Assembly (NCBI GenBank): GCA_017305715.1
Contig: JAFKKG010000024.1
Span: 91,383 to 155,382, forward strand
Direction: 5' to 3'
Length of the DNA stretch: 64,000 nucleotides
Origin: Hyphomicrobiales bacterium
GTDB lineage: Bacteria; Pseudomonadota; Alphaproteobacteria; Rhizobiales; Xanthobacteraceae
Shown here: positions 31,622-40,593 of the stretch, one piece after another
Position numbering within the stretch: the first letter of the stretch is position 1
How the letters are laid out: each line of letters opens with the position of its first letter
Translations under genes and position numbers: made by a program
The notes under the pieces: model-generated
Database searches by the model: none
Seen by the model: the letters and a program-made list of their open reading frames with translations, nothing else
What the model was told of the DNA's origin: nothing

Positions 31622-32905
31622 GTGAGCAGAAACATCGTCATCTGCTGCGACGGCACCGGCAATGAAATCTCCGAAAACATCTCCAACGTCCTGAAGCTCT
31701 ATCGCTGCCTGCGCAAAACCGAAAAGACCGAGCCGCGGCAACTGGTGTTTTACGATCCCGGCGTCGGCACGCTGTCGCGGCCGGACCCGTGGCACAAGCT
31801 CGCGCAGGATTTTTCCGCCATCTGGGGGCTCGCCACCGGCTATGGGCTCGATGACAATGTGCTCGCGGCCTACGCCTTCCTGGTGCAGAACTGGCGCGAG
31901 GGCGACCAGATCTATCTGTTCGGCTTTTCGCGCGGCGCCTACACGGTCAGGGTGCTGGCGGGGCTGATCCACAAGATCGGGCTGATTTCCCCCGAGCAGG
32001 CCAATCTCGCAGGAAGCGGACTGATCGCCTACAAGGCGTTCTCCAGCGACGAGGCGCCGCGCTTGCGCGAGAAATTCCGCGGGCTCACGGATGCCGGCGC
32101 CGCCGAGGAGGCCGAGCCGCCCTCGCCGTTCGACAACGCCGCGCAGTTCGCGCGCATCACCTCGTCGCGCTGGCCCGTCATCCGCTTCGTCGGCGTCTGG
32201 GATACGGTGGCGAGCGTGATCGTGCCGCGGGCCGACCGGTTCTATCTCCCGAGCCTGGAAGAACTGGCCTGGACGCTGCAGAACCCGAGCGTGCAGACAT
32301 TCCGGCAGGCGATCTCGATCGACGAGCGGCGCTGCATGTTCCGCCTCAAGAAGTGGGACGACCCGCAGACCTACAAGCCGGTCCGCTTCAACGACATCAA
32401 CAACACGCCGCAGGACATCTTGCAGGTGTGGTTTTCAGGCGTGCATTCCGATATCGGCGGCGGCTATCCCGAAAAGCAATCCGGCTTGTCGAAATATCCG
32501 CTGCTCTGGATGATCGACGAGGCCGAAAAATCCGGTCTCAAATTCAACCACGCCAATGTCAACCAGCTCGCCTGGGGCGTGCCCCGCAAGGGCAGCCCGT
32601 TCTCCTACGTCGCGCCGGATGTCGCCGCGCCGCTGCACCAGTCGCTGACCGGTGCGTGGTGGCTGCTCGAATTTTTGCCGAAGCTCGCGACGTACAAGGA
32701 GTGGCCGCAGCGGCAGGTGGCTTTCGGAGTCTACATCCCCGACGGCGAACCGCGCCTGATCCCGGAGGGCGCCGTGATCCATGAATCCGTGGTGAAGCGG
32801 ATGGCGGAGATCAGCGATTACCGCCCGGTGAATCTGCCGGCGACATACGAGACGTGGCCGATGCCGGTGAAGCCGGAGCATGTGGAGATGCCGGCGGAGG
32901 TGTGA
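31622..32905 (+). CDS. DUF2235 domain-containing alpha/beta hydrolase
   Basis: 427 residues from a GTG start behind GGAGGG. The opening SRNIVICCDGTGNE and the nucleophile segment YLFGFSRGAYTVR (Ser103) are diagnostic of DUF2235, the fold of Tle1-type lipases. WFSGVHSDIGGGYPE carries the conserved HxDIGGGY motif. There is no VgrG or PAAR gene nearby, so a type VI effector is not supported. It sits just outside the island and its GC-rich codons match the chromosome. Confidence 0.85.
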   Translation: MSRNIVICCDGTGNEISENISNVLKLYRCLRKTEKTEPRQLVFYDPGVGTLSRPDPWHKLAQDFSAIWGLATGYGLDDNVLAAYAFLVQNWREGDQIYLFGFSRGAYTVRVLAGLIHKIGLISPEQANLAGSGLIAYKAFSSDEAPRLREKFRGLTDAGAAEEAEPPSPFDNAAQFARITSSRWPVIRFVGVWDTVASVIVPRADRFYLPSLEELAWTLQNPSVQTFRQAISIDERRCMFRLKKWDDPQTYKPVRFNDINNTPQDILQVWFSGVHSDIGGGYPEKQSGLSKYPLLWMIDEAEKSGLKFNHANVNQLAWGVPRKGSPFSYVAPDVAAPLHQSLTGAWWLLEFLPKLATYKEWPQRQVAFGVYIPDGEPRLIPEGAVIHESVVKRMAEISDYRPVNLPATYETWPMPVKPEHVEMPAEV

Positions 32906-32937
32906 GGGCCGAGCAGCGAACCACGCGAACAGTATGT

Positions 32938-33066
32938 TCCCTCCCCCCTTGCGGGGGAGGGCTAGGGAGAGGGGTTCTCACGGGCAGTCTCGCTTGGAGC
33001 CACCCCTCTCCCCCACCTCGAGAGCGAGCTTCGCTCGCCTCGGACCCCCGCAAGGGGGGAGGGAGC
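32938..33066. repeat. Palindromic intergenic repeat with GAGCGAGCTTCGCTC hairpin
   Basis: CCTCCCCCCTTGCGGGGGAGGG at the left and CCCGCAAGGGGGGAGGGAG at the right, with CACCCCTCTCCC and GAGCGAGCTTCGCTC in the middle. The right half recurs nearly unchanged at 33719-33767. Confidence 0.65.
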
Positions 33067-33301
33067 AGACCGTTTGCGCGGCTCACCTCTCAGTTCTGAT
33101 TTACAGAATCAATGTCAAGCCCCAAAATAAAAAATATTTCGCTTTTCCGCAATGGCAAATCAGGGCTAGGACCTTGCCCATCCCGTCCTGGTCAGAAGGG
33201 CGTCGGCCGTCGTCACGGACGTTGGGCGGGGAGCGGTGGACGCTGAGGTTGTCGCCTGACGCGCGCAGCTGAAGCGTACGGCAAAGACGTGTGGTCCTGA
33301 C

Positions 33302-33560
33302 GCCGCGTTGCTGGCGTCCATGCACCTGGGGGCATCTGACTTCCCAGGGCGCGACGGAGGCAAAAGAGCCGTTCTCCGGGGAGAGCACGTTATAAGCCGT
33401 AAAGCCATCGCGCAGGGAATGTCGGATGTTCTCCGCTGCCCTGTATGCTCGTGTGCAGCTTTCTTAGCACAAACCGCACACGAGACCGCGGGTGCAGCGC
33501 GCATCCGGCATTCCCTGCGCCCTCGATTTGGAGAGGGCGGAACGAAATTGAAAACCTCGG
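33302..33560 (+). repeat. Structured dispersed repeat, copy 1
   Basis: About 260 bases closely similar to the inverse of 63739-64000. It contains an outer inverted repeat (GCAGGGAATGTCGGAT 33412-33427 with ATCCGGCATTCCCTGC 33503-33518) and an inner one (CTCGTGTGC 33448-33456 with GCACACGAG 33476-33484). The second copy changes a base pair in the inner stem on both sides. Bases 33067-33301 look like the flank of the same element. Short open frames on both strands here are not convincing genes. Confidence 0.75.
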
Positions 33561-33631
33561 GCGAAACATGCCGCGGGAACGCGGAGGTGTGTGCGTCGAT
33601 GATGAGCACCATGCGTGCCGCACGAATAGTC

Positions 33632-33767
33632 GGCTCCCTCCCCCCTTGCGGGTGAGGGCTGGGGAGAGGGGTGAGCCACGCCCACCGCCGTTGCCGCCAC
33701 CCCTCTCCCTAAACCTCAAGAGCGAGCTTCGCTCGCCTCGGACCCCCGCAAGGGGGGAGGGAACGCA
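33632..33767. repeat. Palindromic intergenic repeat next to the monooxygenase gene
   Basis: CTCCCTCCCCCCTTGCGGGTGAGG opens it and CCCGCAAGGGGGGAGGGAAC closes it, with GAGCGAGCTTCGCTC inside. It is nearly the same element as 32938-33066, so two copies flank the structured repeat. Confidence 0.65.
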
Positions 33768-33800
33768 GTTGGGCTCACAATGACAGCCGTGCAATCACGA

Positions 33801-35567
33801 CTACCCCTTCCCCAATCTCCCCGCCTCGATCGCCGCGATCTGCAACGCGATGAAGCGGCTGTAGATGCGGGCCTGCGAGAAGGCGCCGGCGGTGAACCAC
33901 AGGCCGGGCTGCGGCGTGCGGGTCCACATGTTGCGCAGTTCCTGCGTGGCATCGTCAAAGCCCCAGACGCGGCCGACGCGGTTCGCAACCTCGGGGCCAA
34001 ACAACTGGTGCAGCAGATGATCCGGCCCCTTGTAGCCGGTCGCAAGCACGAACAGTTCGGCAGCAAGATGCCCGCCGTCCCTCAGCCGCAAACCGTCCGC
34101 CGCAAAGCCCTCGATATCGTCGGCCTGAATCAAGCGAATCTTGCCGTCCGCGATCAGCTCGGAACAGCCGACATTGAAATAATAGCCGCCGCCGCGGGTG
34201 CGGAATTTCAGCGGCCAGCCGGTGCCGTCCTCGCCGAATTCGAGCCGGAAGCCAACGCGCTCCAGCCGCTGCAAGAGCGGCGCGTCGAGCCGCTTCACCT
34301 CGTCGGTGACGAGCTTGTGCGCGAGCTTCATCACCGGCAGCGGCACATTGGTGTTGAGGATGTCGCGCACCTCGATCGGCGGGCCGTCGCCGAGATAGAG
34401 CCTGTCGTAAAGCTGCGCCGGCTCGACATTGACGATCATGGTCGGCGAGCGCTGCACCATGGTCACCTCGGCGCCCGCGGCGTGCAGCTCCTGGCAGATG
34501 TCATGCGCGCTGGTGCCGGTGCCGAACACAGCTACCGAACGCCCGGCCCATTGCCTGCCGGCCGCGAAACGGCTGGAATGCAGCACCTCACCGGCAAAAT
34601 TCTCGATGCCTTCGATGCGCGGAATATTCGGCGTGCCACTGACGCTGGTCGCGAGCACGATGTGTTTGGGCCGCAGCGTGCGCGCGCCACCTTCGCGCGA
34701 CAAACGCGCCGTCCAGCGCTGCGCCGCCGCGTCATAGTCCGCGCCCTCGAACGCGGTGCGCGTCCAGAAATCGACCTCCATGATGTCGACATAGCTCTCC
34801 AGCCAGTTCGCGATCTTGTCCTTCGGGATGTAATCCGGAAAGGTCGGCGGGAACGGCAGATAGCGCAGATGATTGACCGGCGTCTTGTTGTGCAGCTTCA
34901 GCCCGCGATAGCGCAGCCGCCAATTGTCGCCGATGCGCTGCTCGCGATCGACCACCAGCGCGGAGAGGCCGATACGCCTGCATTCGACCGCCGCCGAAAT
35001 GCCGGCATGGCCGCCGCCGACGATCAGCACATCGGGGTCGCGGATGTCATAGCTGGAATCCAGCGCGCGCTGTTCGAGCCAGTCCGGCGCGGCAAAATCC
35101 CGCGCATGGGATTCGTTTTGTGCGCTGGCGCGGGCCGCGCAGATGGCGTCGAAATCGAGCGCGGTGGACAGCGTCCACGCCTTCACCTCCCCGTCCGGCT
35201 GCGGCAGCAGCCTGATCGCACCGACGCCGGGGCCATGGACCGTCTCAAAGCGGATGATCGCCTCGATCACCTCGCGCCCGGCGACGACGTTTTTGCGCGG
35301 CGGCAACATCAAAGCATCGATGCGGAAACCGCTGGCTGCGGCCTCGCGCGCCCGCGCCCGCAATTCGCCGGCGAGCGTTTCGCGGCCGGAAAACGTCGCA
35401 AACTGCCAGGAAATGCCGAGCAAGTTCCGCCAATGGCCGTCCGGGGCGAACAGTTCCGCCAGCCGCGCCGGCGTCTCCCCGCCCAGCGCGGCGTTGAAAG
35501 CGGCAAGCCAGATCTCCGTAGTTTCACGGAGATTCGATTCGGACGCGGCGTCCGGTCTGTCGAGCAT
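33801..35567 (-). CDS. FAD-dependent monooxygenase (FMO/Baeyer-Villiger type) with SnoaL-like N-terminus
   Basis: 588 residues. Residues 1-140 look like an NTF2/SnoaL-type domain (EIWLAAFNAALGGETPARLAE). The flavoprotein part starts at DPDVLIVGGGHAG, with the FAD motif at 184-189. A second nucleotide motif, VAVFGTGTSAHD, follows, and between them is FAGEVLHSSRF, similar to the FxGxxxH fingerprint of flavin monooxygenases. It would use NADPH and oxygen on an organic substrate. It is larger than usual because of the N-terminal domain. It stands alone, flanked by repeats. Confidence 0.85.
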   Translation of the reverse strand: MLDRPDAASESNLRETTEIWLAAFNAALGGETPARLAELFAPDGHWRNLLGISWQFATFSGRETLAGELRARAREAAASGFRIDALMLPPRKNVVAGREVIEAIIRFETVHGPGVGAIRLLPQPDGEVKAWTLSTALDFDAICAARASAQNESHARDFAAPDWLEQRALDSSYDIRDPDVLIVGGGHAGISAAVECRRIGLSALVVDREQRIGDNWRLRYRGLKLHNKTPVNHLRYLPFPPTFPDYIPKDKIANWLESYVDIMEVDFWTRTAFEGADYDAAAQRWTARLSREGGARTLRPKHIVLATSVSGTPNIPRIEGIENFAGEVLHSSRFAAGRQWAGRSVAVFGTGTSAHDICQELHAAGAEVTMVQRSPTMIVNVEPAQLYDRLYLGDGPPIEVRDILNTNVPLPVMKLAHKLVTDEVKRLDAPLLQRLERVGFRLEFGEDGTGWPLKFRTRGGGYYFNVGCSELIADGKIRLIQADDIEGFAADGLRLRDGGHLAAELFVLATGYKGPDHLLHQLFGPEVANRVGRVWGFDDATQELRNMWTRTPQPGLWFTAGAFSQARIYSRFIALQIAAIEAGRLGKG

Positions 35568-35641
35568 GCGCGGGCCTTCCCAACTGCAGTTTCCCTTTGT
35601 TTTACAGGCCTTTCCCCGTCATTGCGAGGCGCGAAGCCGCA

Positions 35642-35716
35642 TAGCCCGGATGAGCCAAGCGATATCCGGGAAGCAAGCCAGACCGGTCCCGAATATCGCT
35701 GCGCTCATCCGGGCTA
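35642..35716. repeat. Long hairpin repeat (TAGCCCGGATGAGC family)
   Basis: TAGCCCGGATGAGC (35642-35655) pairs with GCTCATCCGGGCTA (35703-35716), and AGCGATATCCGGGA inside pairs with TCCCGAATATCGCT with one mismatch. It fills the divergent gap between the monooxygenase and DUF2336 genes. Confidence 0.7.
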
Positions 35717-35813
35717 CAGGCCGGCTTTGGTCATCAATTTTACGGAACCTTCAGCTATTGCCCATACGCTTTGGCCCTGTGCCAGAATTGGCTTCGAACG
35801 CTCAGGACGAGCG

Positions 35814-36938
35814 ATGCTTGAACGATCCATCGCCGACGAGGTCGAGGCGGCCATTACGGCCGGTTCGGCGGAAAAACATCTCGAAACCTTCCGGCGCGTC
35901 ACGGACCTGTTCCTGACGACCGCCCATGGCTGCGGCGAGGAGCAGATCGAGCTGTTCGGGCACGTGCTCGAACGCCTGATCAAGACGGTCGAGCTGCGCG
36001 CGCTCGCCGATGTCGCCGCCAAGATCGCGCTCGCCGAAATCAGCAGCCAGCTCGCCTCCGTGAAGCAGGCGCCGCCGGCGGTGATCCGCCGCCTCGCCGG
36101 CAATGACGAGATTGCGGTCGCAGGCCCGGTGCTGACCGAATCGGCGCGGTTGTCGGCGGAGGACCTGGTCGAGCTGGCGCAGACCAAAAGCGAGGCGCAT
36201 CTGCTGGCGATTTCCGGCCGCTGGTGGCTCGGCGAGGTCGTCACCGACGCGCTGCTGGCGCGGCATTATCCGAGCGTCAACCGCAAGATCGTCGGCAATC
36301 CCGGCGCCAAATTTTCTGCCCAGGGTTTTGCCGAAGTTCTTGTTCAGGCCGAGCACGATCCGGAACTCGCGGTCGAGACCGGCCTTCGCGTCGACCTGCC
36401 GCCGGATCTGCGCCGGCAATTGCTGCGCGATGCGACCGAGGCCGTGCGCACGCGGCTGTTGTCGCGCGCGCCGCCGCATCTGTTCGAGGAAATCCGCGGC
36501 GCCATCGCCGCCGCCGCTGACAGCGCCAACCGCGAAATGTCGCGCACGCGCGATTTCGCCTCCGCCAAGCGCTACGTGACGCTGCTCGCCAAGAACGGCC
36601 AGCTCAACGAGGCGGCGCTGATGAGTTTTGCCCGGCAGCGCAAATACGAAGAGACCGTGGTGACGCTGGCCGAACTGTCGCGCTCCGGCATCGACGTGAT
36701 CCGCCCCTTGATGCAGAGCCTGCGCGATGAAGGCCTGCTGATTCCCTGCCGCGTCGCCGGCTTGCGGTGGGATACGGTCGCCGCCGTGCTCGACTGCCGT
36801 TTCACCACGGGCCATATGGGCCCGCACGAACTGGCGCAGGCGAAAGCGCAATACAGCCGGATGACGCTGGAAAACGCGCAACGCATGCTGCGCTTCTGGC
36901 AGGTGAAAGCCGTCGACACCCCGGCGGGAGTGAATTGA
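35814..36938 (+). CDS. DUF2336 domain-containing protein
   Basis: 374 residues from the ATG at 35814 behind AGGA. The protein is almost wholly helical with no membrane segments: RRVTDLFLTTAHGCGEEQIELF, LRALADVAAKIALAEISSQL and NGQLNEAALMSFARQRKYE. These HEAT-like features and the length match DUF2336, a family of alphaproteobacterial proteins often annotated without function. A regulatory or scaffold role is likely, but nothing in the neighbourhood narrows it. Confidence 0.8.
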   Translation: MLERSIADEVEAAITAGSAEKHLETFRRVTDLFLTTAHGCGEEQIELFGHVLERLIKTVELRALADVAAKIALAEISSQLASVKQAPPAVIRRLAGNDEIAVAGPVLTESARLSAEDLVELAQTKSEAHLLAISGRWWLGEVVTDALLARHYPSVNRKIVGNPGAKFSAQGFAEVLVQAEHDPELAVETGLRVDLPPDLRRQLLRDATEAVRTRLLSRAPPHLFEEIRGAIAAAADSANREMSRTRDFASAKRYVTLLAKNGQLNEAALMSFARQRKYEETVVTLAELSRSGIDVIRPLMQSLRDEGLLIPCRVAGLRWDTVAAVLDCRFTTGHMGPHELAQAKAQYSRMTLENAQRMLRFWQVKAVDTPAGVN

Positions 36939-36948
36939 CGGATGCCTA

Positions 36949-37102
36949 CTTCCCTTCTCCCCTTGTGGGAGAAGGTGGCGCGAAGCGCCGGATGAGGGGC
37001 CTGCATCCGCGGAATCGGTGCGCGCGGATAGAACCCCTCACCCGTCTCGCCGTCGCTACGCGCCGTCGATCCACCCTCTCCCGCAAGGGGAGAGGGCAAG
37101 TG
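36949..37102. repeat. Long palindromic repeat, near copy of 9155-9297
   Basis: TTCTCCCCTTGTGGGAGAAGG with GGCGCGAAGCGCC on the left, and CACCCTCTCCCGCAAGGGGAG on the right, around ATGAGGGG...CCCCTCACCC. It lies between convergent genes. Confidence 0.65.
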
Positions 37103-37109
37103 AAGCAAG

Positions 37110-38210
37110 CTACGCCGCGCGAATCAGATTCGCGTCGAGATGCTTCAGCCGCGGCATCACTTCCTGCTTCAGCAGCCGCAGCGAATGGTGCCAGGCTTCC
37201 GGCTTGTGCTTGTAGTCGAAGCCGAACACCAAGAGCGTGCCGAAGCCGCCGACCTCGTGATAGATCTTCTCGATCTTCTCGGTGACGGTGGCCGGCGAGC
37301 CGACGATCCAGTTGCGCTTGGCGCAATAGTCGACGGTGACATCCGAGTCAGGCACGTCGGGCGCGTGCTTGAGGTAGTCCTTGAAACCGAAATGCCCGAG
37401 CAAGGGAAGGAAATACTCGCGCATCATCCGGCCCATCATGTCGCCGACCGACAGCTTCCAGGCTTCCTCGTCGGTGTCGGCGATGAACACCTCGCGCACC
37501 AGCCGCCAGTCCTTCCGGTTCGGCTTGCGGCCGGTCTTGGCCGCTCCCGCCTCCACCGATTCCCAGTGGCTGCCGACATAGGCCGGGTTGAGGTTCAGAC
37601 TCATCGGAATATAGCCGCGCTCGCCCGCGAGCTTGAGCGTATCCGATCCCTTGGAGAGGCCGGCGACGCCGATCGGCGGATGCGGCGCCTGCAACGGCTT
37701 GATGTGGGGCTTGAGGAAGTCGAACATGGTGTCGGGCTTGTTCACCTTCCAGAACTTGCCCTCATACGACCACGGTGCGTCCTCGGTCCACATTTTGAGG
37801 ATGATTTCCAGCGCCTCGCGGGTCATGTCGCGGTTCTGGCCGGACATGCCGTCGACGTTGAACATCGCCCAGTCGCTCGGCAGGCCCGACGCCGCAACGC
37901 CGAAATTCAGCCTGCCGCCGGAGAGGTGGTCGAGCATCGCGACGCGGTTGGCGAGCTCCGCCGGGTGGTGATAGGGCAGCAGGAAGCCGCCGGGGCCGAG
38001 GCGGATATTTTTGGTCTGCAGGAACGCCTGCGCGAGGATCAGGTCCGGCGAGGGGTGCGGTTCCCAGGGTGCGGTGTGGTGTTCGCCGATCCAGGCTTCC
38101 TGATAGCCGAGCTCATCGAGCCACCGAAGCGTCTGCAGATCCCAATCGTGACCCTCCTTCAACCCGCACTCCGGCGGATGGGACGGCATGGTGAAATATC
38201 CGATCTCCAT
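37110..38210 (-). CDS. LLM class flavin-dependent oxidoreductase (luciferase-like)
   Basis: 366 residues with the bacterial luciferase TIM-barrel: MEIGYFTMPSHPPE, ELGYQEAWIGEHHTAPWEP, LGPGGFLLPYHHPAELANR, and DHLSGGRLNFGVAASG. Such proteins are FMN- or F420-dependent monooxygenases acting on alkanes, aldehydes or sulfonates. The ATG at 38210 follows AGAGGA by seven bases. It is near two other flavin enzymes (the FMO-type gene and the OYE-type gene), but they are not clearly one operon. Confidence 0.88.
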   Translation of the reverse strand: MEIGYFTMPSHPPECGLKEGHDWDLQTLRWLDELGYQEAWIGEHHTAPWEPHPSPDLILAQAFLQTKNIRLGPGGFLLPYHHPAELANRVAMLDHLSGGRLNFGVAASGLPSDWAMFNVDGMSGQNRDMTREALEIILKMWTEDAPWSYEGKFWKVNKPDTMFDFLKPHIKPLQAPHPPIGVAGLSKGSDTLKLAGERGYIPMSLNLNPAYVGSHWESVEAGAAKTGRKPNRKDWRLVREVFIADTDEEAWKLSVGDMMGRMMREYFLPLLGHFGFKDYLKHAPDVPDSDVTVDYCAKRNWIVGSPATVTEKIEKIYHEVGGFGTLLVFGFDYKHKPEAWHHSLRLLKQEVMPRLKHLDANLIRAA

Positions 38211-38347
38211 GAGGTATCCTCTCGCTGTCATTTTTTCAAAGCGCGTCTGTCGCGCGCAAGCGAGAGCATAGCACGCCGGGCGTGTGGCCGAGATATGACG
38301 AATCCGTCAGGCAGGGATCGTGCGGCAGAGTGCCGCGAAATGTGCCG

Positions 38348-39460
38348 CTAGCGCGTCCCGAAACTGGTGGGGCCGAACAGCGCCTTATGCGTCGAGGGTT
38401 GCGAACGCCAATATTGCGGCGGTGCACTGACCTCGCCGCCGAGTTCGGCGGCGGCATGCCAGCCCCAGCGCGGGTCGTAGAGCATGCCGCGGGCGAGCGC
38501 GACCATGTCGGCCTTGCCGGACGCCACGATCTCCTCGGCCTGTTTCGGTTCGGTGATCAGCCCGACCGCGATGGTGGTCAGGCCCGTGGCCTTTTTGATC
38601 GCCTCCGCAAACTGCACCTGGTAGCCCGGCCCGAGCGGGATTTTTTGCAGCGGCGAAACGCCGCCCGAGGACGCGTCAATCCAGTCGACGCCGCGTTTTT
38701 TCAACGCCTTGGCATATTCGATGGTCTGCGCCAGATCCCAGCCACCCTCGACCCAGTCGGTCGAGGACACCCGCAACCCGACCGGCTTGTCACTCGGAAA
38801 CGCGTCGCGCACCGCGTCGAACACTTCGAGCGGGAAGCGCATGCGGTTCTCCAGCGACCCGCCATATTGATCGGTGCGCCGGTTGGAGATCGGCGACAGG
38901 AACTGATGCAGCAGATAGCCGTGGGCGCTGTGCACCTCGACGGCGTCGATGCCGAGCCGCGCGGCGCGCCTGGCGCCGGCCACGAACGCATCGCGCACCC
39001 GCGCAAGGCCCTCGGCGTCGAGCGCCAGCGGCGGCGTTTCGCTTTCCTTGTGCGGAATGGCGGATGGCCCCTCCGGCCGCCAGCCGCCTTCGGATACCGG
39101 GATCAACTGGCCGCCGTCCCAGGGCGTATGGCTCGAGGCCTTGCGGCCGGCATGGGCGAGCTGGATCATCACGGCGGCCTTGGAGCGCTTGCGCACCGAG
39201 GCCAGGATCGGCTTCAGCGCCGCCTCGTTGGCGTCGTTGTAGAGGCCGAGGCAACCCGGTGTGATCCGGCCGACCGCCTCGACCGCCGTGGCCTCGATGC
39301 AGAAGATCGACGCCCCCGACAGCGCCAGCGAATTGATATGCGTGAAGTGCCAGTCATTGGCATCGCCTTCGACCGACGAATACTGGCACATCGGCGCCAC
39401 CATGATGCGGTTGGCCAGCTTCAGGCCACGCAGCTCGATCGGGGAAAACAGGGTGCTCAT
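38348..39460 (-). CDS. NADH:flavin oxidoreductase (old yellow enzyme, YqjM-like class)
   Basis: 370 residues. ANRIMVAPMCQYSS has the active-site Cys typical of the YqjM class; AHAGRKAS, EVHSAHGYLLHQFLSP and NRRTDQYGGSLENRMRF are the standard FMN/substrate segments. The enzyme reduces activated C=C bonds of enones with NAD(P)H. It is followed 95 bases on by the Bug-type binding protein gene's neighbour region in the opposite order of transcription (that gene is upstream on this strand). Confidence 0.9.
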   Translation of the reverse strand: MSTLFSPIELRGLKLANRIMVAPMCQYSSVEGDANDWHFTHINSLALSGASIFCIEATAVEAVGRITPGCLGLYNDANEAALKPILASVRKRSKAAVMIQLAHAGRKASSHTPWDGGQLIPVSEGGWRPEGPSAIPHKESETPPLALDAEGLARVRDAFVAGARRAARLGIDAVEVHSAHGYLLHQFLSPISNRRTDQYGGSLENRMRFPLEVFDAVRDAFPSDKPVGLRVSSTDWVEGGWDLAQTIEYAKALKKRGVDWIDASSGGVSPLQKIPLGPGYQVQFAEAIKKATGLTTIAVGLITEPKQAEEIVASGKADMVALARGMLYDPRWGWHAAAELGGEVSAPPQYWRSQPSTHKALFGPTSFGTR

Positions 39461-39553
39461 AAGGGATTTCCGGATTGGGAGGGCAGGACGCTGGCCTGCA
39501 ACGTAGCGAGCCGCACCCCGCTCCTCAACCCGCCGCCCGCGCAACCCTCCCCC

Positions 39554-40516
39554 TTACTGTTTGATCCCCGCCGCCTTGATCAGTTCGAAATTGGCCGCGA
39601 TCTCGCGCTTGACGAGCGCGTCCATCTCGCCCGGCGACATCGGCATCGGCTCGATGCCGAGCTTTTTCAGCCCCTCCTGCGTCACCGGATCGGCCAGCAC
39701 CCTGGTGCCTGCCGCATGCAATTTGTCGACGATGTCGCGCGGCGTCTTCGAGGGCACCAGCACGCCGAACCAGATCGCGCTGTCGGCATCCTTCAGTCCG
39801 ACATCGACCGGGCTCGGCACATCGGGCAGCTCGGCGGCGCGCTTGGCCGTCGACACCACGAGCGCGCGTACCTGACCCTCACGGATCAGCGGCAGCGCGG
39901 TAGCGAGCGGACAGAAATAGAAATCGATCCGGCCGCCAAGGATATCGGCGATCACTTCGCCGCCACCGCGGTAGGGAACGTGCGTGGCCTCGAAGCCGGC
40001 GGCGAGGCGGAATTTCTCCGAACTGATATGCACCGCGCTGCCGATGCCGACCGAGCCATAGGAGATCGATCCGGGCTTCGCCTTGGCGTCCGCGATGAAA
40101 TCCCGGATGGTTTTCCACGGCCGCGCGTTCGGCACGATCATCACATTGGCGGTAGAGCCGATCATCAGCACCGAAGCGAGATCGCGCGCGGCATCGAAGG
40201 CCAGATTCGGAAAGATCGCCGGCGCAATCGTCAGTGCGTTGGAATTGGAGAGGATGCTGTAGCCATCGGGATCGGCCTTCGCCACCAGGCCTGAGCCGAC
40301 CGTTCCACCGGCGCCGGCGCGATTTTCGATCACGATCGGCTGGCCGAGTTCGGCCGCCAGACGATCGAACAATAGCCGCGGCACGACATCGGCCGCGCTG
40401 CCCGCGCCAAACGGAATGGTCGCCTTGATCATCCGCGACGGCCAGGTTTCGGTGTGGGCCGCAGAGGCAGCGAAAATAGCAGAAAGGACGCAAATGACGC
40501 GAAGGGACTGGTTCAT
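39554..40516 (-). CDS. Tripartite tricarboxylate transporter substrate-binding protein (Bug/TctC type)
   Basis: 320 residues. The ATG at 40516 follows CCGGAG by seven bases and opens a signal peptide (LRVICVLSAIFAASAAHT). The mature part has WPSRMIKATIPFGAGSAADV, VIENRAGAGGTVGSGLVAKA and HVPYRGGGEVIADILGGRID, the usual Bug signature. It binds small organic acids in the periplasm. No TctA or TctB membrane gene is present, as is common for these abundant orphan binding proteins. Confidence 0.9.
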   Translation of the reverse strand: MNQSLRVICVLSAIFAASAAHTETWPSRMIKATIPFGAGSAADVVPRLLFDRLAAELGQPIVIENRAGAGGTVGSGLVAKADPDGYSILSNSNALTIAPAIFPNLAFDAARDLASVLMIGSTANVMIVPNARPWKTIRDFIADAKAKPGSISYGSVGIGSAVHISSEKFRLAAGFEATHVPYRGGGEVIADILGGRIDFYFCPLATALPLIREGQVRALVVSTAKRAAELPDVPSPVDVGLKDADSAIWFGVLVPSKTPRDIVDKLHAAGTRVLADPVTQEGLKKLGIEPMPMSPGEMDALVKREIAANFELIKAAGIKQ

Positions 40517-40593
40517 TAGACGCTCCGGTTTCATGGCCGGAAGCGTAGCAAGAACCGTTCCATTATTGAATGAAGTCCGCAGTCGCAGTGGAT

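Noticed and set aside
31622-32905. DUF2235 hydrolase as a type VI secretion effector or as part of the defence island
   Set aside because: No VgrG, PAAR, immunity or T6SS gene is nearby, its codon usage matches the chromosome, and the island operator is absent from its upstream region.
33302-33660. Short open frames on both strands in the repeat region
   Set aside because: Both lie within a dispersed structured repeat, reappear in the inverted copy at the window end with frame-breaking differences, and have no ribosome site or recognisable protein features.
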